This document shows, one piece after another, positions 1-7,152 of a stretch of DNA of 15,910 bases. Location of the stretch: NCBI GenBank assembly GCA_002309305.1, contig DBWR01000052.1, forward strand, positions 49,899 to 65,808. Reading direction: 5' to 3'. This stretch comes from Treponema sp. UBA1233 (GTDB taxonomy: Bacteria; Spirochaetota; Spirochaetia; Treponematales; Treponemataceae). Within the stretch, counting starts at the first letter, position 1. Every line of letters starts with the position of its first letter. The notes under the pieces are model-generated. The model saw nothing but the letters and a program-made list of their open reading frames with translations. It was not told the DNA's origin and ran no database searches. The position numbers were made by a program, and so were the translations under genes.

Positions 1-1
1 G

Positions 2-604
2 TTTGGAGGATATCTTTCTGCCACCCAACCAAAATTTAAAACTCCATCAAATAAAGAAGAATTATTCAAATATTTGTGTTCCTTTCCATACTGGCAGAGC
101 AATGATACACCTGGTTTTAATATGAGTTTTTCTTCTGATGGAAAATTCTGGTGTGGAGCTTTTGAAAAAGGAGAACCAACAGTAGGGACATTCGAGGTTG
201 TTGATAAAGATACTGTTCGTATAACTTCTGCTTTTATGGGGCTGGAAGTTGAAATTGAATATACCACTGAGGAATTAAACATTTCTGAAATAACAGAATA
301 TTCCTTTAAATATGGCGGCCCATTCTTTAAATATCACATCGGATCAACTTTTTGTGGGAATTTCCAATATGACTATAAATATTTTGAAAACTTTCATAAA
401 GAGAAATTCATTTACAATAAATTTAAACGTTCAATTTATGAAGTTGAATATGAATATCAAAAAGATCATTTTGAGGAAGAATTGTTAGATAAATATATTC
501 AAGCCGGCATCTCTGCCAAAGGGACAGAATATGAACAACAGTATCATGACTATTGGAACCCGATCATGAAAGAGCACCAGAAAAAGGCCGATGCGATGAA
601 ATAA
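2..604 (+). CDS. Unrecognised protein, 5' end outside the window
   Basis: The reading frame is open from base 2, so the gene begins before the window and only its last 200 residues are seen. A TTG at 74 could be read as a start, but the frame continues upstream of it without a stop and no ribosome binding site precedes it, so I treat the gene as cut by the edge. The visible part is soluble, rich in Phe, Tyr, Glu and Lys, and has no membrane segment. The first half alternates short beta-type stretches with Gly turns (around GKFWCGAFEKGEPTVGTFEV). The end is charged and probably helical. I recognise no family. The gene is AT-rich and is followed 33 bases later by a membrane protein on the same strand, so the two may be co-transcribed. 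Confidence 0.65.
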   Translation, partial: FGGYLSATQPKFKTPSNKEELFKYLCSFPYWQSNDTPGFNMSFSSDGKFWCGAFEKGEPTVGTFEVVDKDTVRITSAFMGLEVEIEYTTEELNISEITEYSFKYGGPFFKYHIGSTFCGNFQYDYKYFENFHKEKFIYNKFKRSIYEVEYEYQKDHFEEELLDKYIQAGISAKGTEYEQQYHDYWNPIMKEHQKKADAMK

Positions 605-637
605 GGAAACTCCAACAGGGGAAAGTGGATTGAAACA

Positions 638-1273
638 ATGAACAAATCTTACAAGATTATAAGTTTTCTTTTACTATGTTTCGCTCTGTTAATAATTTGC
701 GGGATTGTCCTTTCTGCGTTTTTTAACAGGACCGGCTTAATGATGAATCTTTCACTTGCAGATGGAATTCTTGTCATATGGTTTCTACTGTTTATTATTA
801 TTTTATTGGGTCTGATTTTCTACAGGCATAAAATAATATCGCTTAAACTATTCATCACATCCATGGCTTTGATATTTGTGAATTATTACCTTACTTATCT
901 GTGCCAGTTTATTCATACTCCAGATATTTTTTCCAGTGACGATTTTATATGGTCTACAAAACGATTCTTTTTCCATTTCCCTAAAACTTCAATTTGTGAA
1001 ATTTTACAAGGACTTTCTTATATTATTTCGGTTATTGTAAAAGACAAGAAGCAATTAAAAGGACTTAAGACAAACCTGATAATCAGTTTGCTCAGAATAA
1101 TCCTTTTAGTTTTTACCATGATACCGTTTTTCATGGATGACATTTTGATAATGGGTTCGAATTTGATTTGTTCATTCGCGCTTATACTCTTAATTTATTT
1201 TGTCACAAGTTGTGTAATTGAATTTGGAATAGATTTTGTTATAAAAAAATGTCAAAAGCCAGCGGGGCAATAA
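638..1273 (+). CDS. Multi-pass membrane protein of unknown function
   Basis: This 211-residue protein is strongly hydrophobic. I count about five or six membrane segments, roughly residues 6-28, 42-62, 69-90, 118-135 (weak), 146-163 and 170-200. A short polar loop around residues 92-115 contains FSSDDFIW, and a Lys-rich loop lies near residues 136-144. The C-terminus is basic and short. No catalytic motif or transporter signature is visible, and I do not recognise the family. The ATG at 638 has only a weak GGA-type ribosome binding site, 8 bases upstream. It lies 33 bases after the preceding unknown gene. Both genes are more AT-rich than the lipid operon downstream, which fits an accessory segment. 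An immunity or stress role is possible but unsupported. Confidence 0.7.
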   Translation: MNKSYKIISFLLLCFALLIICGIVLSAFFNRTGLMMNLSLADGILVIWFLLFIIILLGLIFYRHKIISLKLFITSMALIFVNYYLTYLCQFIHTPDIFSSDDFIWSTKRFFFHFPKTSICEILQGLSYIISVIVKDKKQLKGLKTNLIISLLRIILLVFTMIPFFMDDILIMGSNLICSFALILLIYFVTSCVIEFGIDFVIKKCQKPAGQ

Positions 1274-1290
1274 GGAAGAATTATATTGCC
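1266..1290 (+). terminator. Weak hairpin at the end of the membrane-protein gene
   Basis: GGCAATA (1266-1272) and TATTGCC (1284-1290) form a perfect 7-bp inverted repeat around an 11-base loop, with the stop codon of the upstream gene inside it. No T-run follows; the next bases are A-rich. It is therefore at best a weak terminator or an mRNA 3'-end stabiliser. Confidence 0.25.
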
Positions 1291-1304
1291 GTAACAAAAA
1301 ATAC

Positions 1305-1334
1305 TTGACCGGGGGAATAATATTTTTGTATACT
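1305..1334 (+). promoter_or_regulatory. Sigma-70-type promoter of the TetR gene
   Basis: TTGACC at 1305-1310 and TATACT at 1329-1334 are separated by 18 bases, a near-consensus -35/-10 pair. The spacer opens with a run of five G (1311-1315). Transcription would start near 1341, giving a leader of about 12 bases before the ATG at 1353. Confidence 0.65.
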
Positions 1335-1352
1335 TCATTTGAGTTGATGTAA

Positions 1353-1916
1353 ATGGCTTTGCAATATACCAAAAACCGAATCTATGAATGCGCGTTAAGA
1401 ATGGCTGAAAAGTGTCCTGTAAATAAGATAACAGTCCGAGCCATCGTTGCAGAATGTGAAATAACGCGTAATACCTTTTACTACCATTTTCATGATTTGG
1501 TTGATGTTTACGTTTCTTTTGTTGACAGCAAGATTGATGAGTTGCTTAAGCGGGCAGATACAGATACCGAGGCAGCTTTTTTTGATTTCATAGAGCTTGC
1601 TGTAAGCTACAAAAAGGTCTGGTTAAACCTGTATAAAAGCGTTGGGCATGAACGACTGTCAAAATTTGTTTCTGAGAAAACTAAGCGCCTGATCATGATG
1701 ACGATATCAAAGGCGTATGACATAGAAGCAATATCAGCACTTGATCTGGAAATCATCTGCACATTCTATGAGGAAGCATTTTTTGGAATTTTTATGCGCT
1801 GGCTAAAGGATAGTCGGTTTGGTACAAAGGATAAATTGAAATATTCACTTGAACGAATCAGAGTGCTTTTTGACGGACAGCTTGATGCTCTCATCAAGAA
1901 CAGTTTGGAAAAGTAG
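1353..1916 (+). CDS. TetR/AcrR-family transcriptional regulator
   Basis: This 187-residue protein is of normal length for a TetR regulator. The N-terminal helix-turn-helix spans about residues 7-50. The recognition region EITRNTFYYHFHDLVDVY fits the classic pattern in which 'TFYYHF' closes the DNA-binding helix. The rest, about 60-187, is helical and should be the ligand-binding and dimerisation domain. It resembles the C-terminal type found in DhaS-like regulators of low-GC bacteria. The gene has its own promoter, ends 117 bases before the DegV-FakA-PlsY operon and points the same way. It may therefore sense a fatty acid or related amphipathic ligand and repress the operon or itself; that is inference from position. 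The start at 1353 lacks a strong ribosome binding site. Confidence 0.9.
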   Translation: MALQYTKNRIYECALRMAEKCPVNKITVRAIVAECEITRNTFYYHFHDLVDVYVSFVDSKIDELLKRADTDTEAAFFDFIELAVSYKKVWLNLYKSVGHERLSKFVSEKTKRLIMMTISKAYDIEAISALDLEIICTFYEEAFFGIFMRWLKDSRFGTKDKLKYSLERIRVLFDGQLDALIKNSLEK

Positions 1917-1937
1917 GTTTTTTAGGACATTTTGGTC

Positions 1938-1962
1938 AAAGTGTACTAAATTTGCACACTTT
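1938..1962. promoter_or_regulatory. Inverted repeat, candidate operator upstream of the lipid operon
   Basis: AAAGTGT (1938-1944) and ACACTTT (1956-1962) form a perfect 7-bp inverted repeat with 11 bases between the arms, 25 bases in all. It lies between the TetR gene and the next operon and ends 14 bases before that operon's -35 box. Its size suits a dimeric TetR protein. A terminator is less likely because the run of T after the second arm is short. Confidence 0.4.
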
Positions 1963-1976
1963 TATCCCGATGTACA

Positions 1977-2005
1977 TTTACCTTCATGCATAAAGAATAT
2001 AGAAT
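1977..2005 (+). promoter_or_regulatory. Promoter and ribosome binding site of the lipid operon
   Basis: TTTACC (1977-1982) and TAGAAT (2000-2005) are spaced by 17 bases. The start of transcription would fall near 2012, leaving a leader of about 22 bases with a strong GGAGG ribosome binding site at 2023-2027, 6 bases before the ATG at 2034. This conventional layout contrasts with the GH2, ddl and HAD genes in the same window. Confidence 0.5.
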
Positions 2006-2033
2006 ATAAGTATTTAGTATATGGAGGAAAGTT

Positions 2034-2933
2034 ATGAAAAAAATCAAAATACTCACAGATTCCTGTTCCGATCTTAGCGGAGAACTTCTTGAAAAGTATG
2101 ACATTGACTATGGAAGGATGAATATTGTTCATAATGGCGAAGAAAAGCTTGCTACCTTGACATGGGATGAATATTCACCAAAACAGCTGTACGATATCAT
2201 GAGGAATGGCGAAAGGATAACAACTACACAGGTTCCTTCCCAGGAGTTCATGAGGATTTTTAGAAAATATCTGGACGAAGGTTGTGACATCATATACATT
2301 GGCTGTTCGTCAAAACAGTCCGGTTCTGTAAACACTGGAATTGTTGTTTCAAAGGAGCTTCTAAAGGAATATCCTGGTTCAAGGATAAGCTGCATAGATT
2401 CCCTTAATGCAAGTGTGGGCGAAGGAATGCTTGCGATTCATGCGGCGGAATTGCTTGCGGCCGGAAAAAGCTTTGATGAAATAGTTGCAGGAATAAAGGC
2501 TGTCAGAAAGCGTGTAAATCAGTTTGTTACCGTACACTCTCTTGATGCATTAAAACGTGCGGGAAGGGTAAAGGCAAGCAGTGCTTTCCTTGGTAACCTG
2601 ATGGGAGTAAAGCCTATCATTGTTTCTGATGTCAATGGTGACCAGACTCCGGTTAAAAAAGTCCGTGGACGTGCAAATTCTTTTGAGGAGATAGTAGCCC
2701 TCTTAAAAGATGCAATGGAAAATCCCTCCGAAGAGACTGTATATGTTGCTCATGCAGATTGCAATCCGGAAGAACTGGAAATGATCAAGAATCTTATTTC
2801 ACAGAAGATTGGTTGCAAGGAAATCCGCATGGTATACATCGGACCTATCATTGGTGCTTCGATCGGACCTGATGCAATAGGTATATGGGGATTCGGAAAA
2901 GAAGTGACTTACAAGGTTGGCGAGGCTAAATAA
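2034..2933 (+). CDS. DegV-family fatty-acid-binding protein (FakB-like)
   Basis: DegV/FakB proteins hold a fatty acid in a buried tunnel while the kinase FakA phosphorylates its carboxyl group. This 299-residue protein has the usual length. It shows the family opening with TDSCSDL at residues 8-14, the ligand loop TTTQVPS at 63-69, CSSKQSGS at 91-98 and SLDALKRAGR at 169-178. Thr64, Ser96 and Arg178 thus line up with the carboxylate-binding residues of the family. The last conserved element reads GPIIGASIGP (270-279) with Ser276 where characterised FakB proteins have His, so the acyl chain or carboxylate contact may differ. The start is fixed by the GGAGG site upstream. The stop overlaps the FakA start by one base (TAATG), which implies tight co-translation with its kinase partner. 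Family assignment is sure; the ligand is inferred. Confidence 0.93.
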   Translation: MKKIKILTDSCSDLSGELLEKYDIDYGRMNIVHNGEEKLATLTWDEYSPKQLYDIMRNGERITTTQVPSQEFMRIFRKYLDEGCDIIYIGCSSKQSGSVNTGIVVSKELLKEYPGSRISCIDSLNASVGEGMLAIHAAELLAAGKSFDEIVAGIKAVRKRVNQFVTVHSLDALKRAGRVKASSAFLGNLMGVKPIIVSDVNGDQTPVKKVRGRANSFEEIVALLKDAMENPSEETVYVAHADCNPEELEMIKNLISQKIGCKEIRMVYIGPIIGASIGPDAIGIWGFGKEVTYKVGEAK

Positions 2934-4567
2934 TGAATACTAAGTTCCTTACCGGAGATATGCTTCTTGAAATGGTAAGATCCGGGGCAGAGTGCTTGCA
3001 GACGCATTGTGATGAGGTGAACGATCTTAATGTTTTCCCCATACCGGACGGTGATACGGGCAGCAACATGTATCTGACGATAAAAGGTGGTGCAAATACA
3101 GATTGTTCAGTTGAACGAATATCTGATACTGCCGAAAGCATTGCCCATAACATGCTCCTTTCAGCAAGAGGTAATTCGGGTGTAATCCTCTCCCAGCTAT
3201 TTGCTGGAATTGCAGACGGACTCAAGGGACTTGAAACAGCCAGTATAAGTGATATAGAAAACGCGTGTAAATTGGGTGTAGCCCGTGCATATAGTTCTGT
3301 TATAACTCCGACGGAAGGAACTATTCTTACTGTTGCAAAAGAAAGCGCAAATGCCATTAATGAAAGGGAATTCAATTGTATAGAAGAAATTCTGGAATGT
3401 GGCATTAGTGTGGCAAAAAAAGCACTGGAAAAGACTCCCGAACAGCTTGATGTTTTAAAGCAGGCGGGTGTGGTTGATTCTGGTGGAGCCGGACTTGTGT
3501 ATATAATCGAAGGAATGCAAAACGGCTTGACCGGGAAAAAATCAACGGCCAGCCTTACTGCGACTCCTGAGCCTTCTGCGTCAATAAACGTCGATCTTTT
3601 TACGGCAGACAGTGAGCTGGGATTTGGATACTGTACCGAACTGCTTGTGCGTCTTCAAAACAGCAAATGCAATCCTGATGAATATGATATAAATACCCTC
3701 ATTGATTTCCTGAACGGACTTGGTGATTCAATCGTAGCGTTTAAAGACGGAACCATAGTCAAGTTGCATGTCCACACAAAGACTCCGCAAAAGGTTCTTG
3801 AATACTGCCAGCAATTTGGAGAATTCCTTAAGGTAAAGATTGAAAACATGCAGCTTCAGCACAACGAGGTGGTTGCCAATGAACAGTCAAAGTCTAAGGA
3901 ACGCAAGAAGTATGCGGTTATTGCTGTTGCCAATGGTGAAGGAATAAAAAAGGAACTGACTGATTTTGGAGCTGACATAATCATTGACGGCGGTCAGACC
4001 ATGAATCCTTCTGCAAGCGATCTTATAGCAGCTTTTGATAAGGCAAATGCAGATACAATTTTTGTGCTTCCAAATAACGGAAACATTATCCTTGCCGCAA
4101 ATCAGGCCGCAGAGCTTTATAAAAAATCCGACGTTAGGGTCATTCCTACTAAAAACATCGGCGACTGTTATTCCGTACTTTCAATGATGGACCTTGATTC
4201 AGATGATGCAGATTCAATTGAACAAAACATGAATGAATCAATGAAGGGAACCCTTACTGCGGAAATCTCAAAAAGCATACGCAGCACCCAGATGGATGGC
4301 ATCGAAGTCAACGAGGGAGAATACATCGGAATACTCGGTAAAAAAATCGTGTCTTCTGATACTGACTGCTATGACACGGCTTTGGCGGCACTCAAGCTCA
4401 TGAATCCAGGTGATTATTCTTCACTTATAATCCTAAGGGGAAAAACTGGTGATGAGGCTGTTTCAAAAGACATTGTAGCATATGCAAAAGAAAACTATCC
4501 CAGGCTGGAAGTTTATGAAAGCTTTGGTGGACAAAACGTATACGACTTTATTCTGGTGGTAAACTAA
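2933..4567 (+). CDS. fakA: Fatty acid kinase catalytic subunit (FakA / DAK2-domain protein)
   Basis: FakA transfers phosphate from ATP to the carboxyl of a fatty acid held by FakB, making acyl-phosphate in the cytosol. The 544 residues match the family's usual length. Residues 1-200 form the DhaL/DAK2 nucleotide-binding domain. The Mg-ATP motif is NVFPIPDGDTGSNM, with Asp39 and Asp41 as metal ligands, and a Gly-rich loop ARGNSGV lies at 78-84. The middle domain carries Cys234 (FGYCTELL) and HVH (His279, His281), matching the zinc-site residues reported for staphylococcal FakA. The C-terminal third is a DegV-like fold that binds FakB. The gene overlaps degV by one base before it and plsY by one base after it, both as TAATG. 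The older label for such proteins is 'dihydroxyacetone kinase-like YloV', but dihydroxyacetone is not the likely substrate. Confidence 0.93.
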   Translation: MNTKFLTGDMLLEMVRSGAECLQTHCDEVNDLNVFPIPDGDTGSNMYLTIKGGANTDCSVERISDTAESIAHNMLLSARGNSGVILSQLFAGIADGLKGLETASISDIENACKLGVARAYSSVITPTEGTILTVAKESANAINEREFNCIEEILECGISVAKKALEKTPEQLDVLKQAGVVDSGGAGLVYIIEGMQNGLTGKKSTASLTATPEPSASINVDLFTADSELGFGYCTELLVRLQNSKCNPDEYDINTLIDFLNGLGDSIVAFKDGTIVKLHVHTKTPQKVLEYCQQFGEFLKVKIENMQLQHNEVVANEQSKSKERKKYAVIAVANGEGIKKELTDFGADIIIDGGQTMNPSASDLIAAFDKANADTIFVLPNNGNIILAANQAAELYKKSDVRVIPTKNIGDCYSVLSMMDLDSDDADSIEQNMNESMKGTLTAEISKSIRSTQMDGIEVNEGEYIGILGKKIVSSDTDCYDTALAALKLMNPGDYSSLIILRGKTGDEAVSKDIVAYAKENYPRLEVYESFGGQNVYDFILVVN

Positions 4568-5199
4568 TGGACGCAAAATTCTATATCATTTGTACAGTTT
4601 TTGCGATTGCAGCTTATCTTATCGGCGGAGTGAATGCCGCAATAGTTATTTCAAAACTGAAATACAAGCAGGATATAAGGACTCTTGGAAGCGGAAACCC
4701 AGGCTTTACAAACTTCAAGAGGGTATATGGCCTTAACGGCTGGGCAATCTTTGTCATGCTGTCAGACATCATCAAGGCTGTGATTCCTGTATCAATTGCA
4801 ATGATTATATTTGGAAAACTGTACGGTATGGGTCAGTTTGGAGCGGCTTTTACAGGATTGTTTGCCATGCTCGGACACTGCTTCCCTATATGGTACGGCT
4901 TTAAAGGTGGAAAAGCCTTTATGACAGGTTTTGGAACGATATGGTTTGTGGACTGGAGGATGGCGCTCATAGCAATGGCCGTATTCCTTATTCTTCTTGG
5001 ATTGATAAGGTACATGTCTGTCGCTTCGTGCATTTCTTCCGTTACATGTCCGGTTGTTCTTGCCCTGCTTGGTGCGGAAAGCATCGTTGTTATAATTATT
5101 TCTGCGGTTTCTGCATTGCTTGTTGTGTTCAGGCATAAGGAAAACTTCAAAAAACTCTTACAGGGAACAGAGTCAAAATTTACCCTGAAAAAAAGATGA
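4567..5199 (+). CDS. plsY: Acyl-phosphate:glycerol-3-phosphate acyltransferase PlsY
   Basis: PlsY is a membrane enzyme that moves the acyl group of acyl-phosphate to glycerol 3-phosphate, making lysophosphatidic acid. The 210 residues and several membrane segments fit the family. Motif 1 is GSGNPGFTNFKR (41-52) with Ser42 and Arg52. Motif 2 is GHCFPIWYGFKGGKA (103-117). Motif 3 is FRHKENFKKLLQGTE (188-202), with His190 and Asn193. The catalytic Ser, Arg, Asn and His are therefore present. One oddity is Ala117 in place of the last Gly of the usual GFKGGKG phosphate loop, and the following residues FMT differ from the common VAT. The start overlaps the FakA stop and the end overlaps the next start as ATGA. 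Its place directly after FakB and FakA suggests that acyl-phosphate is passed straight to it. Confidence 0.93.
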   Translation: MDAKFYIICTVFAIAAYLIGGVNAAIVISKLKYKQDIRTLGSGNPGFTNFKRVYGLNGWAIFVMLSDIIKAVIPVSIAMIIFGKLYGMGQFGAAFTGLFAMLGHCFPIWYGFKGGKAFMTGFGTIWFVDWRMALIAMAVFLILLGLIRYMSVASCISSVTCPVVLALLGAESIVVIIISAVSALLVVFRHKENFKKLLQGTESKFTLKKR

Positions 5200-6308
5200 A
5201 TGTTAAAGAACGCGAAAAAGTAATAGTTCAAACCAGCATTATAGGAATAGCTACAAATGTCATGCTGGTTGCATTTAAAATAACGGTAGGACTCATATCC
5301 AATTCAATTGCCGTAATTCTGGATGCAATAAACAATCTTTCGGATGCACTTTCATCTGTAATAACAATAGTTGGCGCCAAGCTTGCCGGGAAAGCTCCAA
5401 ATAAAAAACATCCGCTTGGTTACGGTAGAATAGAATATATCACCTCGATGATTGTTGCTGCCATTGTCCTGTATGCCGGTATCACGTCTCTTGTGGAATC
5501 TGTTAAGAAAATCATTCATCCCGAAAAAGCTGAATATTCCATTGTAACCATCATAATCATTGCAGTTGCAGTAATAGTAAAACTGTTGCTCGGCACATTT
5601 GTCAAGAAACGGGGCAAAAAGGTAAATTCCGGTGCACTCATTGCTTCCGGTTCAGACGCACTTTTTGATGCAATCCTTTCTGCTTCGGTTCTTGCTTCTG
5701 CATTGGTTTACATGTTTTTCCATATATCGCTCGAAGCCTTTATTGGTGTTGTGATAGCAATATTCATCATCAAGGCCGGTATAGAAATGCTGGTTGAAAC
5801 TCTGGATGACATACTTGGTAAACGTGCAGACAAGGAGTTGGTTCTACGGATAAAAAAGTTGATTAACGAAGAGGAAGAAGTCCGCGGGGCCTACGACTTG
5901 ATTATCAACAATTATGGTCCCAACAAAAACATTGCATCAGTACATGTGGAGCTTCCCGATACAATGACTGTGGAAGAAGTTGACAAGCTTACGCGAAAAC
6001 TTGAAGAAAAGATTTACAAAGAAACGGCCGTTATACTTACTGGGGTCGGAGTCTATTCACATAATACCAAAAATGATGAGGCCTCCGCAATCAGAAACAA
6101 CGTACAAAAAATAGTAACAGCACATGATTATGTTCTTCAGATGCATGGTTTTTATCTTGATATGGAAAACAAAAAAATGCGTTTCGATACTGTTCTGACT
6201 TTTGCCGTATCATTCAGGGAAGCAGTGGAGATATTGATAAAAGAAGTAAAGGCCGCCTATCCGGATTATGACATCACCATTTCTCCCGACGCTGATATTT
6301 CTGATTAA
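5196..6308 (+). CDS. Cation diffusion facilitator family metal transporter
   Basis: CDF proteins export divalent metals such as Zn, Mn or Fe in exchange for protons across the inner membrane. The 370 residues contain six membrane segments over about residues 12-205, followed by a cytosolic dimerisation domain at about 208-290. After that comes a further 75-residue tail, seen in one CDF subgroup. Helix 2 reads LDAINNLSDALSS, giving Asn46 and Asp50 as the metal pair. Helix 5 reads SGSDALFDAIL, giving Asp154 and Asp158. The loop HPLGYGRIEY after helix 2 is also typical. The Asn-Asp/Asp-Asp site differs from the His-bearing zinc site of many zinc exporters, so the metal cannot be named. The start overlaps the plsY stop by four bases (ATGA), so it is translationally linked to the lipid genes although its role seems unrelated. 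Confidence 0.92.
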   Translation: MNVKEREKVIVQTSIIGIATNVMLVAFKITVGLISNSIAVILDAINNLSDALSSVITIVGAKLAGKAPNKKHPLGYGRIEYITSMIVAAIVLYAGITSLVESVKKIIHPEKAEYSIVTIIIIAVAVIVKLLLGTFVKKRGKKVNSGALIASGSDALFDAILSASVLASALVYMFFHISLEAFIGVVIAIFIIKAGIEMLVETLDDILGKRADKELVLRIKKLINEEEEVRGAYDLIINNYGPNKNIASVHVELPDTMTVEEVDKLTRKLEEKIYKETAVILTGVGVYSHNTKNDEASAIRNNVQKIVTAHDYVLQMHGFYLDMENKKMRFDTVLTFAVSFREAVEILIKEVKAAYPDYDITISPDADISD

Positions 6309-6341
6309 TGAGAAAGCACGTGTTGAAGCAGGGGGTAAACG

Positions 6342-6860
6342 ATGATCAAAGAAATTGACAAAAACAATGTTGCAGAATGTGTGGAAGTCATAAGGAAAAG
6401 CTTTTTGACAATTGCTGAACAATTCGGTTTCACAACAGAAAATGCCCCAAGGTTTACAGCTTTTGCCACGACAGAAGAAAGGCTTTTATATCAGCTGGAA
6501 AACGAACCAAGATTCATGTTTGGGTATTTTGATTCCGACGGAAAAATAATCGGCTATTATTCACTTTTGATGCAAGACAAAGGAGAATGTGAACTAAACA
6601 ACCTTTGTGTCCTTCCAGAATACCGGCATAAAAAAATTGGACATGAATTGCTGATGGATGCCTACAAACAGGCGGAGATTCACAAATGCAATAAAATCAA
6701 CATTGGAATTGTCGAGGAAAACAAGGTTCTTCGAAAATGGTATGAAAACGAAGGCTTTGTTCATACAGGAACCGAAAAATTCGATTTCTTCCCGTTCACA
6801 TGCGGCTACATGGTAAAAGAAAATCAGAAGGAATTTGATTGTGAGCAAAAATCAACTTGA
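6342..6860 (+). CDS. GNAT-family N-acetyltransferase
   Basis: GNAT enzymes move an acetyl group from acetyl-CoA to an amine. This protein has 172 residues. The core fold runs from about residue 55 to 158. Beta-strand 4 and the CoA loop read LNNLCVLPEYRHKKIGHELL (85-104), where Lys98 replaces the first Gly of the usual R/Q-x-x-G-x-G/A signature but Gly100 is kept. The later element WYENEGFVHTGTE (133-145) is the common GNAT motif B, with the Glu-Gly-Phe turn. The substrate cannot be told from sequence. An AGGGGG-type ribosome binding site lies just upstream of the ATG, and the gene follows the CDF transporter by 33 bases, so it may be read with the lipid operon. Its last 20 bases overlap the start of the next small gene. 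Confidence 0.88.
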   Translation: MIKEIDKNNVAECVEVIRKSFLTIAEQFGFTTENAPRFTAFATTEERLLYQLENEPRFMFGYFDSDGKIIGYYSLLMQDKGECELNNLCVLPEYRHKKIGHELLMDAYKQAEIHKCNKINIGIVEENKVLRKWYENEGFVHTGTEKFDFFPFTCGYMVKENQKEFDCEQKST

Positions 6861-7128
6861 AAGGTTTTTTGGTGGAATAATTTTAGTTACAATTATAATT
6901 ATTCTTGAAATTTTGGGATTACTAGGTCTGAATGCTATACTTTTGCTCGAAAATTTGTTTGGCTTAATTGGATTAGTAGTAGTTGTTGTTGTGATAGTTC
7001 ATTTTATTCCAGAAGCGGTTTATGATTTTTATGAAGATTTCCCAGCATTATTTTATATAGTTTACTTTGTTGAGTTTGTCCTGTTGGTTATTCTAGGAAT
7101 AGCTGGTCATAATAAGTTGTTTTCATAA
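6841..7128 (+). CDS. Small hydrophobic membrane protein, unknown
   Basis: I place the start at the GTG at 6841 because AGAAGGAA (6826-6833) sits 7 bases before it, while the in-frame TTG at 6835 lies only one base after that site. The 95-residue product has three likely membrane segments, about residues 9-30, 36-58 and 69-88. The second contains an almost pure Val/Ile stretch. A short acidic loop with YDFYEDFP lies between the second and third. I recognise no family. The gene is much more AT-rich than its neighbours, overlaps the GNAT gene by 20 bases and precedes the large YD-repeat gene by 24 bases. It may belong with that gene as an accessory or immunity-type protein, which is only a guess from position. 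Confidence 0.65.
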   Translation: MSKNQLERFFGGIILVTIIIILEILGLLGLNAILLLENLFGLIGLVVVVVVIVHFIPEAVYDFYEDFPALFYIVYFVEFVLLVILGIAGHNKLFS

Positions 7129-7152
7129 TTTTGTGTGAGGTAGGTAGTCAAA

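Noticed and set aside
1994..2007. Tandem AGAATAT repeat in the operon promoter as an operator
   Set aside because: The two 7-base copies lie in very AT-rich promoter DNA and include the -10 box itself, so they are easily explained as promoter composition.
2926..3405. A 159-codon open frame on the minus strand over the fakA start
   Set aside because: It overlaps the most conserved part of FakA and has no start signals or recognisable domain.
2933..4567. FakA-like protein as a true dihydroxyacetone kinase
   Set aside because: It has the DhaL-type domain but not the separate DhaK substrate domain with its covalent His. The middle and C-terminal domains and the neighbours fit fatty acid kinase.
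4792..5231. Two overlapping minus-strand open frames across plsY
   Set aside because: PlsY has all its catalytic motifs on the plus strand, and the antisense frames show no motif.
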